A program made the position numbers and the translations under genes. A DNA stretch of 64,000 bases from Synechococcus sp. MIT S9220 (lineage in GTDB: Bacteria > Cyanobacteriota > Cyanobacteriia > PCC-6307 > Cyanobiaceae), in contig NZ_CP047958.1 in assembly GCF_014304815.1 (NCBI RefSeq), positions 434,001 to 498,000 of the forward strand. The letters run 5' to 3'. The notes below the pieces were generated by a model. It was given only the letters and a program-made list of their open reading frames with translations. It ran no database searches and was not told the origin of the DNA. Shown piece after piece: positions 27,185 to 38,397 of the stretch; within the stretch, counting starts at the first letter, position 1, and each line of letters starts with the position of its first letter.

Positions 27185-28737
27185 GCCTTCGCGTCCTCCG
27201 AACTCGCTCAGAACTCACGGCCTGGCGTGCATCACGGCCTGGCCCGATTGATTTTGTTCCCACGATGGGGGGGCTGCATCAAGGTCACGCCCAGCTGATC
27301 CAGCGTGCGGTTGCTGGCTGCCCGGAGCCGGGATCCGTTCTGGTGAGTGTGTTTGTCAATCCTCTGCAGTTCGGAGAGGGGGAGGACTTTGATCGTTACC
27401 CCCGCTCCTTCGAGGCTGACTGCCTTCTGGCACAGCAGGCCGGTGCGTCAGCAATCTGGTGTCCGGATGAGCGCCAGATTTATCCGCAAGGTGTCGCGTC
27501 GGGTTGGAGGCTGCAAGCGCCGTCAGCTTTGCAGTCGGGTTTGTGCGGTCCCTGGCGACCAGGCCATTTCGATGGAGTTGCCACCGTGGTCAGCCGCCTG
27601 TTGGCACTGGTCCAGCCAAGACAGCTCTGGCTGGGTGAGAAGGATTGGCAGCAAATCGCGATCGTGCGCCGGATGGTGAGCGACCTGGGATTGTCGGTTC
27701 GGGTCAGGGGATGTGCCACCGTGCGGGAGCCCGATGGTCTGGCTGCCAGTTCGCGCAATTTGTACCTGCTTCCAGAGCAGCGACGTAGCGCGGTCTCGAT
27801 CGGAGTCGCTCTCCGTCGTGCTGCGACGCAACTTCAGAACAGGCTGGCTAGCCAGGGGGATGTTCTGATCCAACTCAGACGGCAGCTCGAAACCGCAGGC
27901 CTTGAGGTGGAGTATGTAGAGGTCGTGGATCCATCCACGCTGCAGCCTGCTGCGGAAACACAGTCCTTGCGACTTTTGGCCGCGGCCGTCTGCTCTGGAT
28001 CCACACGCCTGATCGATCACATTTTTGTCATGACCCGCTCTCCCATCGTTGCCATCGATGGCCCCGCCGGTGCTGGAAAGAGCACGGTTACCCGGGCCTT
28101 CGCTGAACGCATGGGTCTGCTGTATCTCGATACCGGCGCCATGTATCGGGCCGTGACCTTATGGGTCCAGGAGCATGGGGCTGATCCGGCCAACGCAGAC
28201 GCCGTCGAGCGGCTTCTGAGCGGGTTGGAGGTGGATCTTTCGCCGTTGCGGAATGGAGTGCAGACCGTTTATGTGAACGGCAGGGATGTCACGGATGCAA
28301 TCCGTGATCCCAAAGTCACCGGTGCGGTGTCGTTGGTTGCTGCCCATGCTTGCGTTCGGGCACTGCTGACGCGGCAGCAGCAGAGACTCGGTGAGAAGGG
28401 AGGCCTGGTGGCTGAAGGCCGCGATATCGGCACAGCTGTGTTTCCGGATGCCGAGCTCAAGGTGTTCCTGACGGCGACTCCTGAAGAACGGGCTCGTCGT
28501 CGTGCCAAGGATCTGGAGACGCGCGGTCATGCCGTGCCTGCGCTCAGCGAAATCGAAGCGCAGATTGTTGAGCGAGACCGACTCGATAGCACCAGAACAA
28601 TTGCGCCGTTGGTGCAGGCGGATGACGCCACCGAGCTGATCACCGACGGGATGGGGATCGAAGCCGTGATTGACGCACTCGAGGACCTGTTCCGTGGGCG
28701 GGTTGCTGAAGAGGTCTGGCCCACTCCCGAGCGCTGA
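27181..28737 (+). CDS. panC/cmk: bifunctional pantoate-beta-alanine ligase / cytidylate kinase (probable CTG start)
   Basis: Fusion of PanC (about 1-285) with Cmk (about 285-518), a known cyanobacterial arrangement. PanC: PTMGGLHQGHAQLI, VSVFVNPLQFGEGED, LWLGEKDWQQ. Cmk: VAIDGPAGAGKSTVTRAFAE, YLDTGAMYRAVTLW, GRDIGTAVFPDAELKVFLTA. The first canonical start (ATG 27265) would delete the SLRVLRTRSEL...IDFVP part that belongs to the ligase fold. Extending upstream, the CTG at 27181 overlaps the rlpA stop as CTGA and has GAGG a few bases upstream, giving 518 residues. Confidence 0.9.
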   Translation: MSLRVLRTRSELTAWRASRPGPIDFVPTMGGLHQGHAQLIQRAVAGCPEPGSVLVSVFVNPLQFGEGEDFDRYPRSFEADCLLAQQAGASAIWCPDERQIYPQGVASGWRLQAPSALQSGLCGPWRPGHFDGVATVVSRLLALVQPRQLWLGEKDWQQIAIVRRMVSDLGLSVRVRGCATVREPDGLAASSRNLYLLPEQRRSAVSIGVALRRAATQLQNRLASQGDVLIQLRRQLETAGLEVEYVEVVDPSTLQPAAETQSLRLLAAAVCSGSTRLIDHIFVMTRSPIVAIDGPAGAGKSTVTRAFAERMGLLYLDTGAMYRAVTLWVQEHGADPANADAVERLLSGLEVDLSPLRNGVQTVYVNGRDVTDAIRDPKVTGAVSLVAAHACVRALLTRQQQRLGEKGGLVAEGRDIGTAVFPDAELKVFLTATPEERARRRAKDLETRGHAVPALSEIEAQIVERDRLDSTRTIAPLVQADDATELITDGMGIEAVIDALEDLFRGRVAEEVWPTPER

Positions 28738-28765
28738 TCGCTGTTCAGGGCTGGATGGTTGCTGT

Positions 28766-29239
28766 TTAATCCTGTGCGCTCAGTTCATCGAGCATCGCTG
28801 CGCAGGCATCTTCCAGTAGATCCAGCACATGATCGAAGCCGGCATCCCCTCCGTAATAAGGGTCAGGAACTTCGCTTTCGCTATAGCGCTCTCTGTAGCT
28901 GAGCATCGGCCGGATCTGGGCGGTGGCCCTTTCCCCCCCCTCTCGGGCTAGGCCGCTGACAGCCCTGAAATTGTCGTCGTCCATGGTTAATACCAGGTCG
29001 AACTCTTCCAGGTCATTGAGGTCGATCTGACGGGCTCGGCTTGGCAGATGAATGCCACGCCGCTTGGCCGCGGCCTGCATCCGACGGTCTGCGGGATTTC
29101 CCACATGCCAGCTGCCGGTGCCGGCGGAGTCCACCACGAAGCGGTCGTTTAATCCTCGTTCGTTCAGAAGATGCAGAAACACCCCCTCCGCAGCGGGTGA
29201 TCGGCAGATGTTGCCGAGACAGACGAAAAGTATTTTCAC
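28766..29239 (-). CDS. low-molecular-weight protein tyrosine phosphatase
   Basis: 157 residues from GTG at 29239. CX5R motif CLGNICRSP at the N-terminus and the general-acid loop DPYYGG near residue 118 are present. Family members dephosphorylate Tyr on proteins, often linked to exopolysaccharide export. It directly borders the phycobilisome locus, a position known in other marine Synechococcus. No partner kinase here. Confidence 0.9.
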   Translation of the reverse strand: MKILFVCLGNICRSPAAEGVFLHLLNERGLNDRFVVDSAGTGSWHVGNPADRRMQAAAKRRGIHLPSRARQIDLNDLEEFDLVLTMDDDNFRAVSGLAREGGERATAQIRPMLSYRERYSESEVPDPYYGGDAGFDHVLDLLEDACAAMLDELSAQD

Positions 29240-29320
29240 GGTTTTTTCAAGTAAACATTTTTGGGCTTTTTGATGCCCCTTGATTGAGGCGCACATTGGT
29301 GGCTTCGTGGGTTTGAAACT

Positions 29321-30697
29321 TTAAAAAATATTGGGTGAGCTTATTTCGGATAAAGCAATGTCGATGCGTTTCAAAATCACAGGGTCGGCTTCTTTTGCGC
29401 TTGATTCAAGCAGAAGGGCTCTGGCTCTGCTATTGCCGATGCCTTCTAGTGCGATGCATGCGCTGTAGCGCAATCCCCAGTCGTCAGGGTATTGCAATGT
29501 CCAGCTCAGCTTATCCATTGTGATAGTGAGTGATGGACAATCGTCTTGCTGAATCCAGTCAATGTCTCCAAGCGCGCATGCTGCCACACGTCGGATGTTG
29601 CCCTGGCAGTGATTACCGATTTCGACTCCAACAGCATCGATCAAGGCTGGTACATAATCACTGTTTTTTAGCGTTGCCATGGCTTTAACAAGGCCCATTT
29701 TGATGTCTTGATCTGATTCTGAAAAGTAAAGATTGTGCAGATCTTCTTTGATGCTTTCCGGGCTTTCGGCCAGCATCCTGATGCCTTCCTCGCGTTCCAC
29801 CAAAGATGGCGATCTGAGCTTTTTAAAGGCAAGGGAGAGTATGTCTGCTGTTGATTTGATTGGTTGCTCGGGGTTGGTCGATTTTGGAATGTCTTGATTG
29901 ATGAGCAAATTGCCCGCAAAGTTTTCTCTGGTTAATTCGTCAAGTGTTTTGAAGAGAGAATCATGCATCTCTTGATTCTGTGCCCCTTGCTCATTTTCTC
30001 CCTTGGCTGATTTGAGTAGCGAATCGCTCAGGATTGCCCTGATGGCATACATTTTGACGTTATTGGGGATTGGGGCTGCCAGGATGGATTTTGCTGCTGA
30101 GATCGTTCCGATTCGGGCAAGGTCGAAAGCTGCTGATTGCCTCACAAAACGATTCTCGTGATTCAGGAGGGTAATCACTTGATCGAGATAGCTTTTCTCG
30201 CCAGTGCATTCATAGAAGAATGCTGCTGCTGAGCTCACCACTCTCTTGCAGTCTGATTCAAGGAAAGGCTTGATTTTCTCAGCAACCTGCCAAACTTGAT
30301 TTGAAGCCAGTGCTTCAATGAGAGCTTCTATTGGTTTGTTATCAATATCTTTGTCTAGATAGCTGATCAGTGAATGAGAGCATTGATCGTTTTTGATTTC
30401 GATCAATGCTCTCAATGTCGCTTCATGGAGTTGAACATCATTGGTATTCAGTGTTTCAAGAAGTGAGTGAATGCAACTTGCATCTTTGATCATCCCGAGC
30501 GATCGTGCTGCTTGCCTTCGCAGTGGGTAGCCACCTGTAGAGGTCACCTCTCGTTCATCCTTCAGACAGTCGACCAGCTTGGGGATTGCTTCGATCGCTC
30601 GGTGTTTGCCCAGCCACCAGGCGCCGTGGTAGCGAACACCAGCATCTTCATGATCTAGGGCTTCAAGGGCTGATTGTGTTGAGTTGATTGGGATCAA
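29321..30697 (-). CDS. rpcG: RpcG-type fused E/F phycobilin lyase-isomerase (PEB to PUB on R-phycocyanin alpha)
   Basis: 458 residues, HEAT-repeat throughout. The N-terminal half has the E-type signatures VRYHGAWWLGKHR and GGYPLRRQAARSLG; the C-terminal half has NHCQGNIRRVAACALG at residues 362-367 (NHCQGN). In phycoviolobilin lyase PecF this His-Cys motif is required for isomerisation. A single chain of this length with both halves is the RpcG arrangement, which attaches phycoerythrobilin to alpha-Cys84 and isomerises it to phycourobilin. It follows rpcT downstream of rpcBA. Confidence 0.88.
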   Translation of the reverse strand: MIPINSTQSALEALDHEDAGVRYHGAWWLGKHRAIEAIPKLVDCLKDEREVTSTGGYPLRRQAARSLGMIKDASCIHSLLETLNTNDVQLHEATLRALIEIKNDQCSHSLISYLDKDIDNKPIEALIEALASNQVWQVAEKIKPFLESDCKRVVSSAAAFFYECTGEKSYLDQVITLLNHENRFVRQSAAFDLARIGTISAAKSILAAPIPNNVKMYAIRAILSDSLLKSAKGENEQGAQNQEMHDSLFKTLDELTRENFAGNLLINQDIPKSTNPEQPIKSTADILSLAFKKLRSPSLVEREEGIRMLAESPESIKEDLHNLYFSESDQDIKMGLVKAMATLKNSDYVPALIDAVGVEIGNHCQGNIRRVAACALGDIDWIQQDDCPSLTITMDKLSWTLQYPDDWGLRYSACIALEGIGNSRARALLLESSAKEADPVILKRIDIALSEISSPNIF

Positions 30698-30776
30698 GTC
30701 TCTATTCTGTGGCGGCAGCTCTTGGGCTTTAGCTTAAAAGGCCGCGTCCCTGTGCTGTTTCTCTGAAAAGACCGCA

Positions 30777-31382
30777 TCATGCCTGGGATCTTTCTGCGGA
30801 GGGTTGACACCACTTTGCTTCCCATGATGCAGTTTTTTTGAAGCGAAATTCACCTGCGATTGAGCCCCAGCATCGCTCTTTAGTCACTGGGTCCTGGCCA
30901 CGATCAAGCGTTGAAAGAGTGTCTCGATTCAGGTGGAATGAGCTAACAAGAATGGTGTCTTTGCCGTCTCGTTTGACAATGCAGCAAGCGCCTGGCTCTA
31001 TTTCTCCATGATATCCGTCTTTTCTTTCGGTGACTTGGTAGTGGCAATTGTTCAATGGTATGAGATCTGATTCTTTGATCTGCTTTCGTAGAGTTATATC
31101 TGTCGTTGCTTTTGAGAATTGATCGGGTTCCCTAAAAATATGGTTCCAGAGTTTGATGATTCCATTCTCAATTTCTTCTGCTCGTATCATTCGTAATCGG
31201 TATGGGTTTTTCGGGTCGACTGCATAAGTTTGTTCCAGAAGAATAGATCCCTGCTGAAGATGCTCAATCGGTCGATATTTAAGAAAGATATGAGCAAACA
31301 ATGGAGGGTTGTCGAAGGCTTGCTGTTGATTGCTGTACTCTCCGCATAAAAGGTCTAGGAATCGTTGCAGAGATGGTTTCAT
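30777..31382 (-). CDS. rpcT: T-type bilin lyase, RpcT/CpcT-like
   Basis: 201 residues. Belongs to the CpcT/CpeT family by YRLRMIRAEEIENGIIKLWNH, KESDLIPLNNCHYQV, GEIEPGACCIVKRDGKDTILVSSF and LDRGQDPVTKERCWGS. These lyases attach bilin to Cys153 of the phycocyanin beta subunit. It lies between rpcA and rpcG, beyond a terminator that may lower its expression relative to rpcBA. Confidence 0.85.
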   Translation of the reverse strand: MKPSLQRFLDLLCGEYSNQQQAFDNPPLFAHIFLKYRPIEHLQQGSILLEQTYAVDPKNPYRLRMIRAEEIENGIIKLWNHIFREPDQFSKATTDITLRKQIKESDLIPLNNCHYQVTERKDGYHGEIEPGACCIVKRDGKDTILVSSFHLNRDTLSTLDRGQDPVTKERCWGSIAGEFRFKKTASWEAKWCQPSAERSQA

Positions 31383-31394
31383 CAGTGAGTGACT

Positions 31395-31420
31395 GAAAAA
31401 AAAGCCCCCAGATGGGGGCT
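31395..31420 (-). terminator. intrinsic terminator after rpcA
   Basis: AGCCCCC / GGGGGCT 7-bp stem, 4-base loop, followed on the minus strand by eight T. Probably limits transcription into rpcT and rpcG. Confidence 0.85.
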
Positions 31421-31447
31421 TATGGAGAGTCTGAACAACGATGTTGT

Positions 31448-31936
31448 TCAGATCAAGGCGTTGATGGCGTAGTCGAGATAGCTATTGGCTTCTGTAGCCG
31501 CATCACCAGAAAGACCGTGGTTGGCCTTGATGTGCTTCAGCGCTTCAACGTACCAGGTCGGTGAAAGCTCAAATGTACGGTTGATTTCGGCAAGGCCAGC
31601 AATCAGGTAGTCATCCATAGGGCCTGTGCCTCCAGCAACGAGGCAATAGGTCACCATGCGCAGGTAATAGCCGATGTCTCTTGAACACTTGGCTTTGCCT
31701 TCAGTGGTTGAGGCGTAGTTCGAACCTTCCATCTGGGTGGTGAAAGGGAACTTGGTGTAAACAGCTTGTGCAGCTCCGTTGACCAGGGCATCACCCTTAG
31801 AAGTGAGAGCCTTGGCAGCCTCCAGGCTCGCTTTGGCGCGAGTGAAACGGCCGGAAGCAGCTTGCACTTCGGCGTTGGTGAGGAAGCGACCTTGAGAATC
31901 TGCTGCCGCGACGGCTTCGGTGAGGGGTGTTTTCAT
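31448..31936 (-). CDS. rpcA: R-phycocyanin alpha subunit
   Basis: 162 residues, normal for a phycocyanin alpha chain. Bilin Cys84 is in [16 protein letters not shown]. Start [18 protein letters not shown] is the family N-terminus. With RpcG present, Cys84 probably carries phycourobilin (R-PC type V). Forms the rod segment next to the core. Cotranscribed with rpcB upstream. Confidence 0.93.
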   Translation of the reverse strand: MKTPLTEAVAAADSQGRFLTNAEVQAASGRFTRAKASLEAAKALTSKGDALVNGAAQAVYTKFPFTTQMEGSNYASTTEGKAKCSRDIGYYLRMVTYCLVAGGTGPMDDYLIAGLAEINRTFELSPTWYVEALKHIKANHGLSGDAATEANSYLDYAINALI

Positions 31937-31975
31937 GATGAAGAAGGATTTAAGCGAAAAAAGTGGCTATCGGTA

Positions 31976-32494
31976 TCAAGCGACAGAGGCTGCTGCGCGA
32001 TCGAAGTAGGTTCCGATCTCGCTGTTGAGAGATGCACAATCACCTGAGGTGATTCCGTCTTTGTCGTTGACGATGGCCAGTGCGGCTTCTTTCATGAGGT
32101 TGACGCCAGCGGCTACAGATGAGCCGGGAGTACCCAGTGCCAGGTAGGTCTCACGCAGGCCATTGAGGCAGCGATCTTCCATCACAGAGGCGTCACCGGT
32201 GAAGACCGAGTAGGTGACATAGCGAAGGATGATTTCCATGTCGCGCAGGCAGGCAGCCATGCGACGGGAGGTGTAGGCGTTGCCGCCTGGGGCAATCAGT
32301 GCAGGCTGCTGAGCAAACAGAGCGCGTGCAGCATTCGCAACGATTGTTGAGGCGTTGCTGGAAATGCGGTTCACGGCGTCCAGACGCTTATTGCTGTCAG
32401 AGACGACGGCGGCGAGAGCATCAATCTCGCTGGTGTTGATGAACTGTCCCCGGGCGTCGGCCTGGGCGACAACCTTGGTGAAGGCGTCGAACAT
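31976..32494 (-). CDS. rpcB: R-phycocyanin beta subunit
   Basis: 172 residues with Cys82 ([16 protein letters not shown]) and Cys153 ([11 protein letters not shown]) present, so both usual bilin sites are intact. The methylatable Asn72 region ([11 protein letters not shown]) is present. First gene of rpcBA; the 180-base gap upstream holds its promoter and a short imperfect repeat but no clear element could be assigned. Confidence 0.94.
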   Translation of the reverse strand: MFDAFTKVVAQADARGQFINTSEIDALAAVVSDSNKRLDAVNRISSNASTIVANAARALFAQQPALIAPGGNAYTSRRMAACLRDMEIILRYVTYSVFTGDASVMEDRCLNGLRETYLALGTPGSSVAAGVNLMKEAALAIVNDKDGITSGDCASLNSEIGTYFDRAAASVA

Positions 32495-32676
32495 TTGGAA
32501 CTCCTCTTGGCAGCGTCTAAATGGGTGTCACAGACACCGGAGGGACATCGTAAAAGTCCCGTCGGGGTCGGATGCAATTCTCGCTAAGTGGTCGAAGCGC
32601 ACCCGATGGCTGTTCATAATGCTTAACCCCCAGTCCAGGCAGGGTATTTGCTCAGTTCAGAGCAGCACACCGGCGA

Positions 32677-34157
<1,481 letters not shown>

Positions 34158-34775
34158 TCAGCTCTCCTGGATTGGAGGATTGTTGTCAGCTCTCTCTCTG
34201 GTGGCTGACGACAGGGCCGCAATCTCAGCGTTACTGGGACAGCGAAATTCAGTGCAGTACGTGGTCATGGCAACACCGTTGAGAAATTGCACCGAGCTCA
34301 CCCGCATTCTGATTTGATCATTCACAAACCAGCATCGTTCGATACCTGTGTTGGTGTCATATCGGGTTTTGATCGTCAACACGCCATCATCAGCAAAGGA
34401 ATAGGTGCTGACGACTGATTTTTTTTCCACATAACCGACATCTCTCAACAGAAATCCTTGACGGGGGTCTTCTGGATTAGGGGCATCGACAACCACTGCG
34501 GCGTAGTCGTTATTGCGCGTATCTTCCATCAAGTTGCTCTCCCAGTAAAACCTTGCTCCACCGCTGGTATCGCTGATTTTCACGTTCAGCGCTGAACACA
34601 CTTTTTCAACTACTGGGTCATTGGTGTCGAACGGTTCGATGATCAAATTTGAATCTGCAGCTTCATCGTCTTGGCAATCCAAGTGATGGACGACTCGGCG
34701 ATTCAGCCAAGTACCCCGACTTGCTTCAAAAAAGCTGGCCATCGTCATCGGGGTGATCCCCTCTGGTCTCATCAT
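34158..34775 (-). CDS. S/U-type phycobilin lyase (CpeU-like)
   Basis: 205 residues of the CpcS/CpeS/CpeU family: SFFEASRGTWLNRRVVHHLD, VVVDAPNPEDPRQGFLLRDVGY, TYSFADDGVLTIKTRYDTNTGIERCWFVNDQIR. S/U lyases are lipocalin-like carriers that attach bilins mainly to Cys82/84 sites. In marine Synechococcus the rod locus usually holds cpeS and cpeU; as cpeS is identified elsewhere in this window (next to cpeT), this one is probably cpeU. The ATG at 34775 overlaps the preceding gene's stop. Confidence 0.85.
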   Translation of the reverse strand: MMRPEGITPMTMASFFEASRGTWLNRRVVHHLDCQDDEAADSNLIIEPFDTNDPVVEKVCSALNVKISDTSGGARFYWESNLMEDTRNNDYAAVVVDAPNPEDPRQGFLLRDVGYVEKKSVVSTYSFADDGVLTIKTRYDTNTGIERCWFVNDQIRMRVSSVQFLNGVAMTTYCTEFRCPSNAEIAALSSATRERADNNPPIQES

Positions 34776-35005
34776 TGGCCGCTCTGAGCATTTCTTTGCG
34801 CCTTGAGTTGATCCAACACCTCATCGATTCGTGTGAGCTCAGGGTGTTCGCTGAGCGTGGCATCTATTTTCTTTTGGGATAAACGAAGTTTTTTACCCAG
34901 CCCTAGAACGTCGTTATAAAGTCGTTCTCGATAGGTGGATAGTTCATCAATCGATTCCTGCAATTCTTCAATGCTGGGTGCTTGCTGAGGAGGTTGATCC
35001 GCCAT
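34772..35005 (-). CDS. conserved hypothetical protein, coiled coil, 77 aa
   Basis: 77 residues from ATG at 35005 (Pro/Gln-rich start). The middle (SIEELQESIDELSTYRERL) and KKLRLSQKKIDATLSEHP are predicted long helices. Its stop overlaps the start of the S/U lyase, so it heads the lyase-pebA-pebB unit. No function known; it could be an assembly helper for the lyase or for phycobiliprotein subunits. Confidence 0.6.
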   Translation of the reverse strand: MADQPPQQAPSIEELQESIDELSTYRERLYNDVLGLGKKLRLSQKKIDATLSEHPELTRIDEVLDQLKAQRNAQSGQ

Positions 35006-35934
<929 letters not shown>

Positions 35935-35973
35935 ACGGCTTCTCGCTTTCTTTTCAGACACTCTCCCTCTTAA

Positions 35974-36480
<507 letters not shown>

Positions 36481-36506
36481 GCTTGTTTACAGCAACTAGC
36501 TGAATC

Positions 36507-36533
36507 GGGGGGTGCTCAGGCATCCCCCTTTTT
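36507..36533 (+). terminator. intrinsic terminator of cpeBA
   Basis: GGGGGGTGC / GCATCCCCC stem (one G-T wobble), 4-base loop, followed by TTTTT. Confidence 0.85.
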
Positions 36534-36547
36534 CATGATTGTTTTTC

Positions 36548-37420
36548 TCAGGATTGTTGGAGTCGATCAATCGCAAGCTGTAAAACGTTGCGGACTACTG
36601 GGTCAGATTCGCTTTCGAGTTGTTTTTGAAGATTAGGAATACTTGAACTGCAGCCGAGCTTCATCAGTGATAAAGCAGTGTTTTTTCTGACCAAACTCTC
36701 CTGATCTGAGAGAGCAGAGGAGAGTAAAGGTAATGTCCATTCTGAATCCTCAAGATTTCCAAGCAGGATGACCGCTTCAGAACGAATTTCAGCGCACGAA
36801 TCCAGAAGAGACTTTTGAAGCAGGTCTCGATCCTCTTGGGAGTTTAGGGATTGAATCTGACTTGCAAGGGCTGATATTGCTGCTTTTCGAACTCTGGCAT
36901 TGTCTGAGGTCAATGCACCTTTGAGGGTTTCTGGGGCTCGATCACCAATGATCGTGAGTGCCCAATTCGCTAGGCCAATTTGCATTTCTGTGCTGTCGAC
37001 ATTTTCAACGATGCTCAGAATTGCTCCGATTGATTCCTTTCCCATGGATGCCATCGCTCCCATGGTTGAGCCTTGCACCACTGAATCTGTATCGGTCAGA
37101 AAAGTCGTCAGTAGATCTGGCAGGCTATTCCGATCAGCAATCAAAGTCAGAGTTTTAGCAGCTGCTCTTCTCACTGTGACCTGATCACTGCGTCGCATGG
37201 CCTGGCATAAAGCAGGAACAGCTGCTTTCCCAATCGATCCCAAGCCCTCGGAAATTTGACGGCGAAGCAGCCCTCGAGGATCCCCTAGCCCGGCTACCAT
37301 GATCGCGATGGAGTCTGGATCAGCGTCAATCGGCAATCCTGCACTCAATTTTTCTTTGAGATGATTGGCAAGATCAAGGGCTTCTTCTTGACTCAACTGT
37401 GTTTCAGCGAAGTCATTCAT
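36548..37420 (-). CDS. E/F-clan phycobilin lyase, CpeF/MpeV/MpeU type (paralogue 1)
   Basis: 290 residues (ATG at 37420; an upstream TTG/ATG pair near 37435 is possible). HEAT repeats include AVPALCQAMRRSDQVTVRR, NARVRKAAISALASQ and SEWTLPLLSSALSDQESLVRK. Its closest paralogue in the window is the gene at 40444-41346; both share the segment IMVAGLGDPRG / QMVAGLGDQRG and the order of repeats. Members of this group attach a doubly linked bilin at Cys50/61 of phycoerythrin beta (CpeF, MpeV) or act in PUB formation on PE-II (MpeU). Position next to cpeBA favours MpeV/CpeF. Which name applies is inferred, not proved. Confidence 0.8.
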   Translation of the reverse strand: MNDFAETQLSQEEALDLANHLKEKLSAGLPIDADPDSIAIMVAGLGDPRGLLRRQISEGLGSIGKAAVPALCQAMRRSDQVTVRRAAAKTLTLIADRNSLPDLLTTFLTDTDSVVQGSTMGAMASMGKESIGAILSIVENVDSTEMQIGLANWALTIIGDRAPETLKGALTSDNARVRKAAISALASQIQSLNSQEDRDLLQKSLLDSCAEIRSEAVILLGNLEDSEWTLPLLSSALSDQESLVRKNTALSLMKLGCSSSIPNLQKQLESESDPVVRNVLQLAIDRLQQS

Positions 37421-37461
37421 TGAGCCCTCCATCACACTTGACTTTGACCATAGCCCAAACC

Positions 37462-37887
37462 ATGACCGTTTTTATTGTCTCTCATAATCTTCAGATCACA
37501 TCAGATAGTGTTCCTGCAATATCTGCTCAAGCGTTAGCTGATGGATTGAAGGGGCAATCAAATGCTTTTGATCATGCCGAAGCTTTAAGTCATCCGCATT
37601 GGCTGATTCGTTTAGAGTCTTCTTTATCACCTGAAGATATGGGCAAAGAGCTCGTTCAGGCATGGAAAAAATTTCGAATTTCTTCTTCTCACGGTTCCGA
37701 GCATCATTGGCTTGCTCTTGGAGGTCGTAAGGATTCTCCGGGATCAGCTGGTTCCCCACTGCAAGATGGATCTTGGGGAGTTGATGTCGTTGAATGTACC
37801 AATCCTGATCAATTTCTGCTTGGCATCAACTGGGAAGCACTGAAAAGTGGACGACCCAGCGATGCAGTCTTTGAAATCAAGGCCTAA
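37462..37887 (+). CDS. phycobilisome-locus hypothetical protein, 141 aa
   Basis: 141 residues from ATG at 37462. No family recognised. It is compact and mixed alpha/beta-looking: VFIVSHNLQITSD, HWLIRLESSLSPED, WKKFRISSSHGSEHHWLALGGRKD, VDVVECTNPDQFLLGINWEAL. No cysteine pair; the single Cys is in VECTNP. Divergent from the lyase upstream by about 40 bases and convergent with the CpcD-like gene. Being inside the locus suggests a role in rod assembly, but this is inference only. Confidence 0.55.
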   Translation: MTVFIVSHNLQITSDSVPAISAQALADGLKGQSNAFDHAEALSHPHWLIRLESSLSPEDMGKELVQAWKKFRISSSHGSEHHWLALGGRKDSPGSAGSPLQDGSWGVDVVECTNPDQFLLGINWEALKSGRPSDAVFEIKA

Positions 37888-37908
37888 ATCGAGTTAGTCA
37901 GAGTTGTT

Positions 37909-38268
37909 CTATTTGCGTCGTTGACGACGATTCCTTTGGCTTGACTTTTTATCCGCTTTAGTGCTTTCAGCTTTATTCTCTGATTTCAGTTCCGTGTTCT
38001 TGGGGCTGGACGGTTTTGCTGGCGATAGTTCTGCATTCTTCTCTTTCAAGTTGCTCTTGCTAGTAGTTGCTTGAGCTTGAGGCTCGCTTTTTGCGTAATC
38101 TGTATTCAGCGCAGTTACACTAAAGCCAGCTCGATGCATCACTTGCATCCCCTGACATAGACCATTGAATGGAATGTTGAAATGTACGGACATCGATGGC
38201 CTTGAACGATTCATGGTCGTTGTTTGTACGATGAATCGCTTCCCAGAAAAAGGTCCCACAATGTTCAA
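37909..38268 (-). CDS. small CpcD-domain-like linker with Lys-rich tail
   Basis: 119 residues. The first 55 (GKRFIVQTTTMNRSRPSMSVHFNIPFNGLCQGMQVMHRAG split across the domain) follow the CpcD pattern seen at the C-terminus of the linkers here, compare VFYVPFDKLSEQFKRIHREGGKIASI of MpeD. Residues 56 to the end are Lys/Ser/Pro-rich, ending KSSQRNRRQRRK, and look disordered and basic. CpcD alone is a capping linker for rod ends. The basic tail is unusual. It stands by itself, convergent with its neighbour. No lyase or linker domain of the Pfam PBS linker kind is present. Confidence 0.6.
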   Translation of the reverse strand: MNIVGPFSGKRFIVQTTTMNRSRPSMSVHFNIPFNGLCQGMQVMHRAGFSVTALNTDYAKSEPQAQATTSKSNLKEKNAELSPAKPSSPKNTELKSENKAESTKADKKSSQRNRRQRRK

Positions 38269-38397
38269 GTAACTGATGTAACTCTATGCTGTTTTCGCTT
38301 TTCAATGCATCGAGTTAGTTTTTTTTGACTAGTTTGAGTTTAGTGAAGACATCTTGCTTGATTTTAAGGTACAATTTATACGTGATTTTATCCCTTG

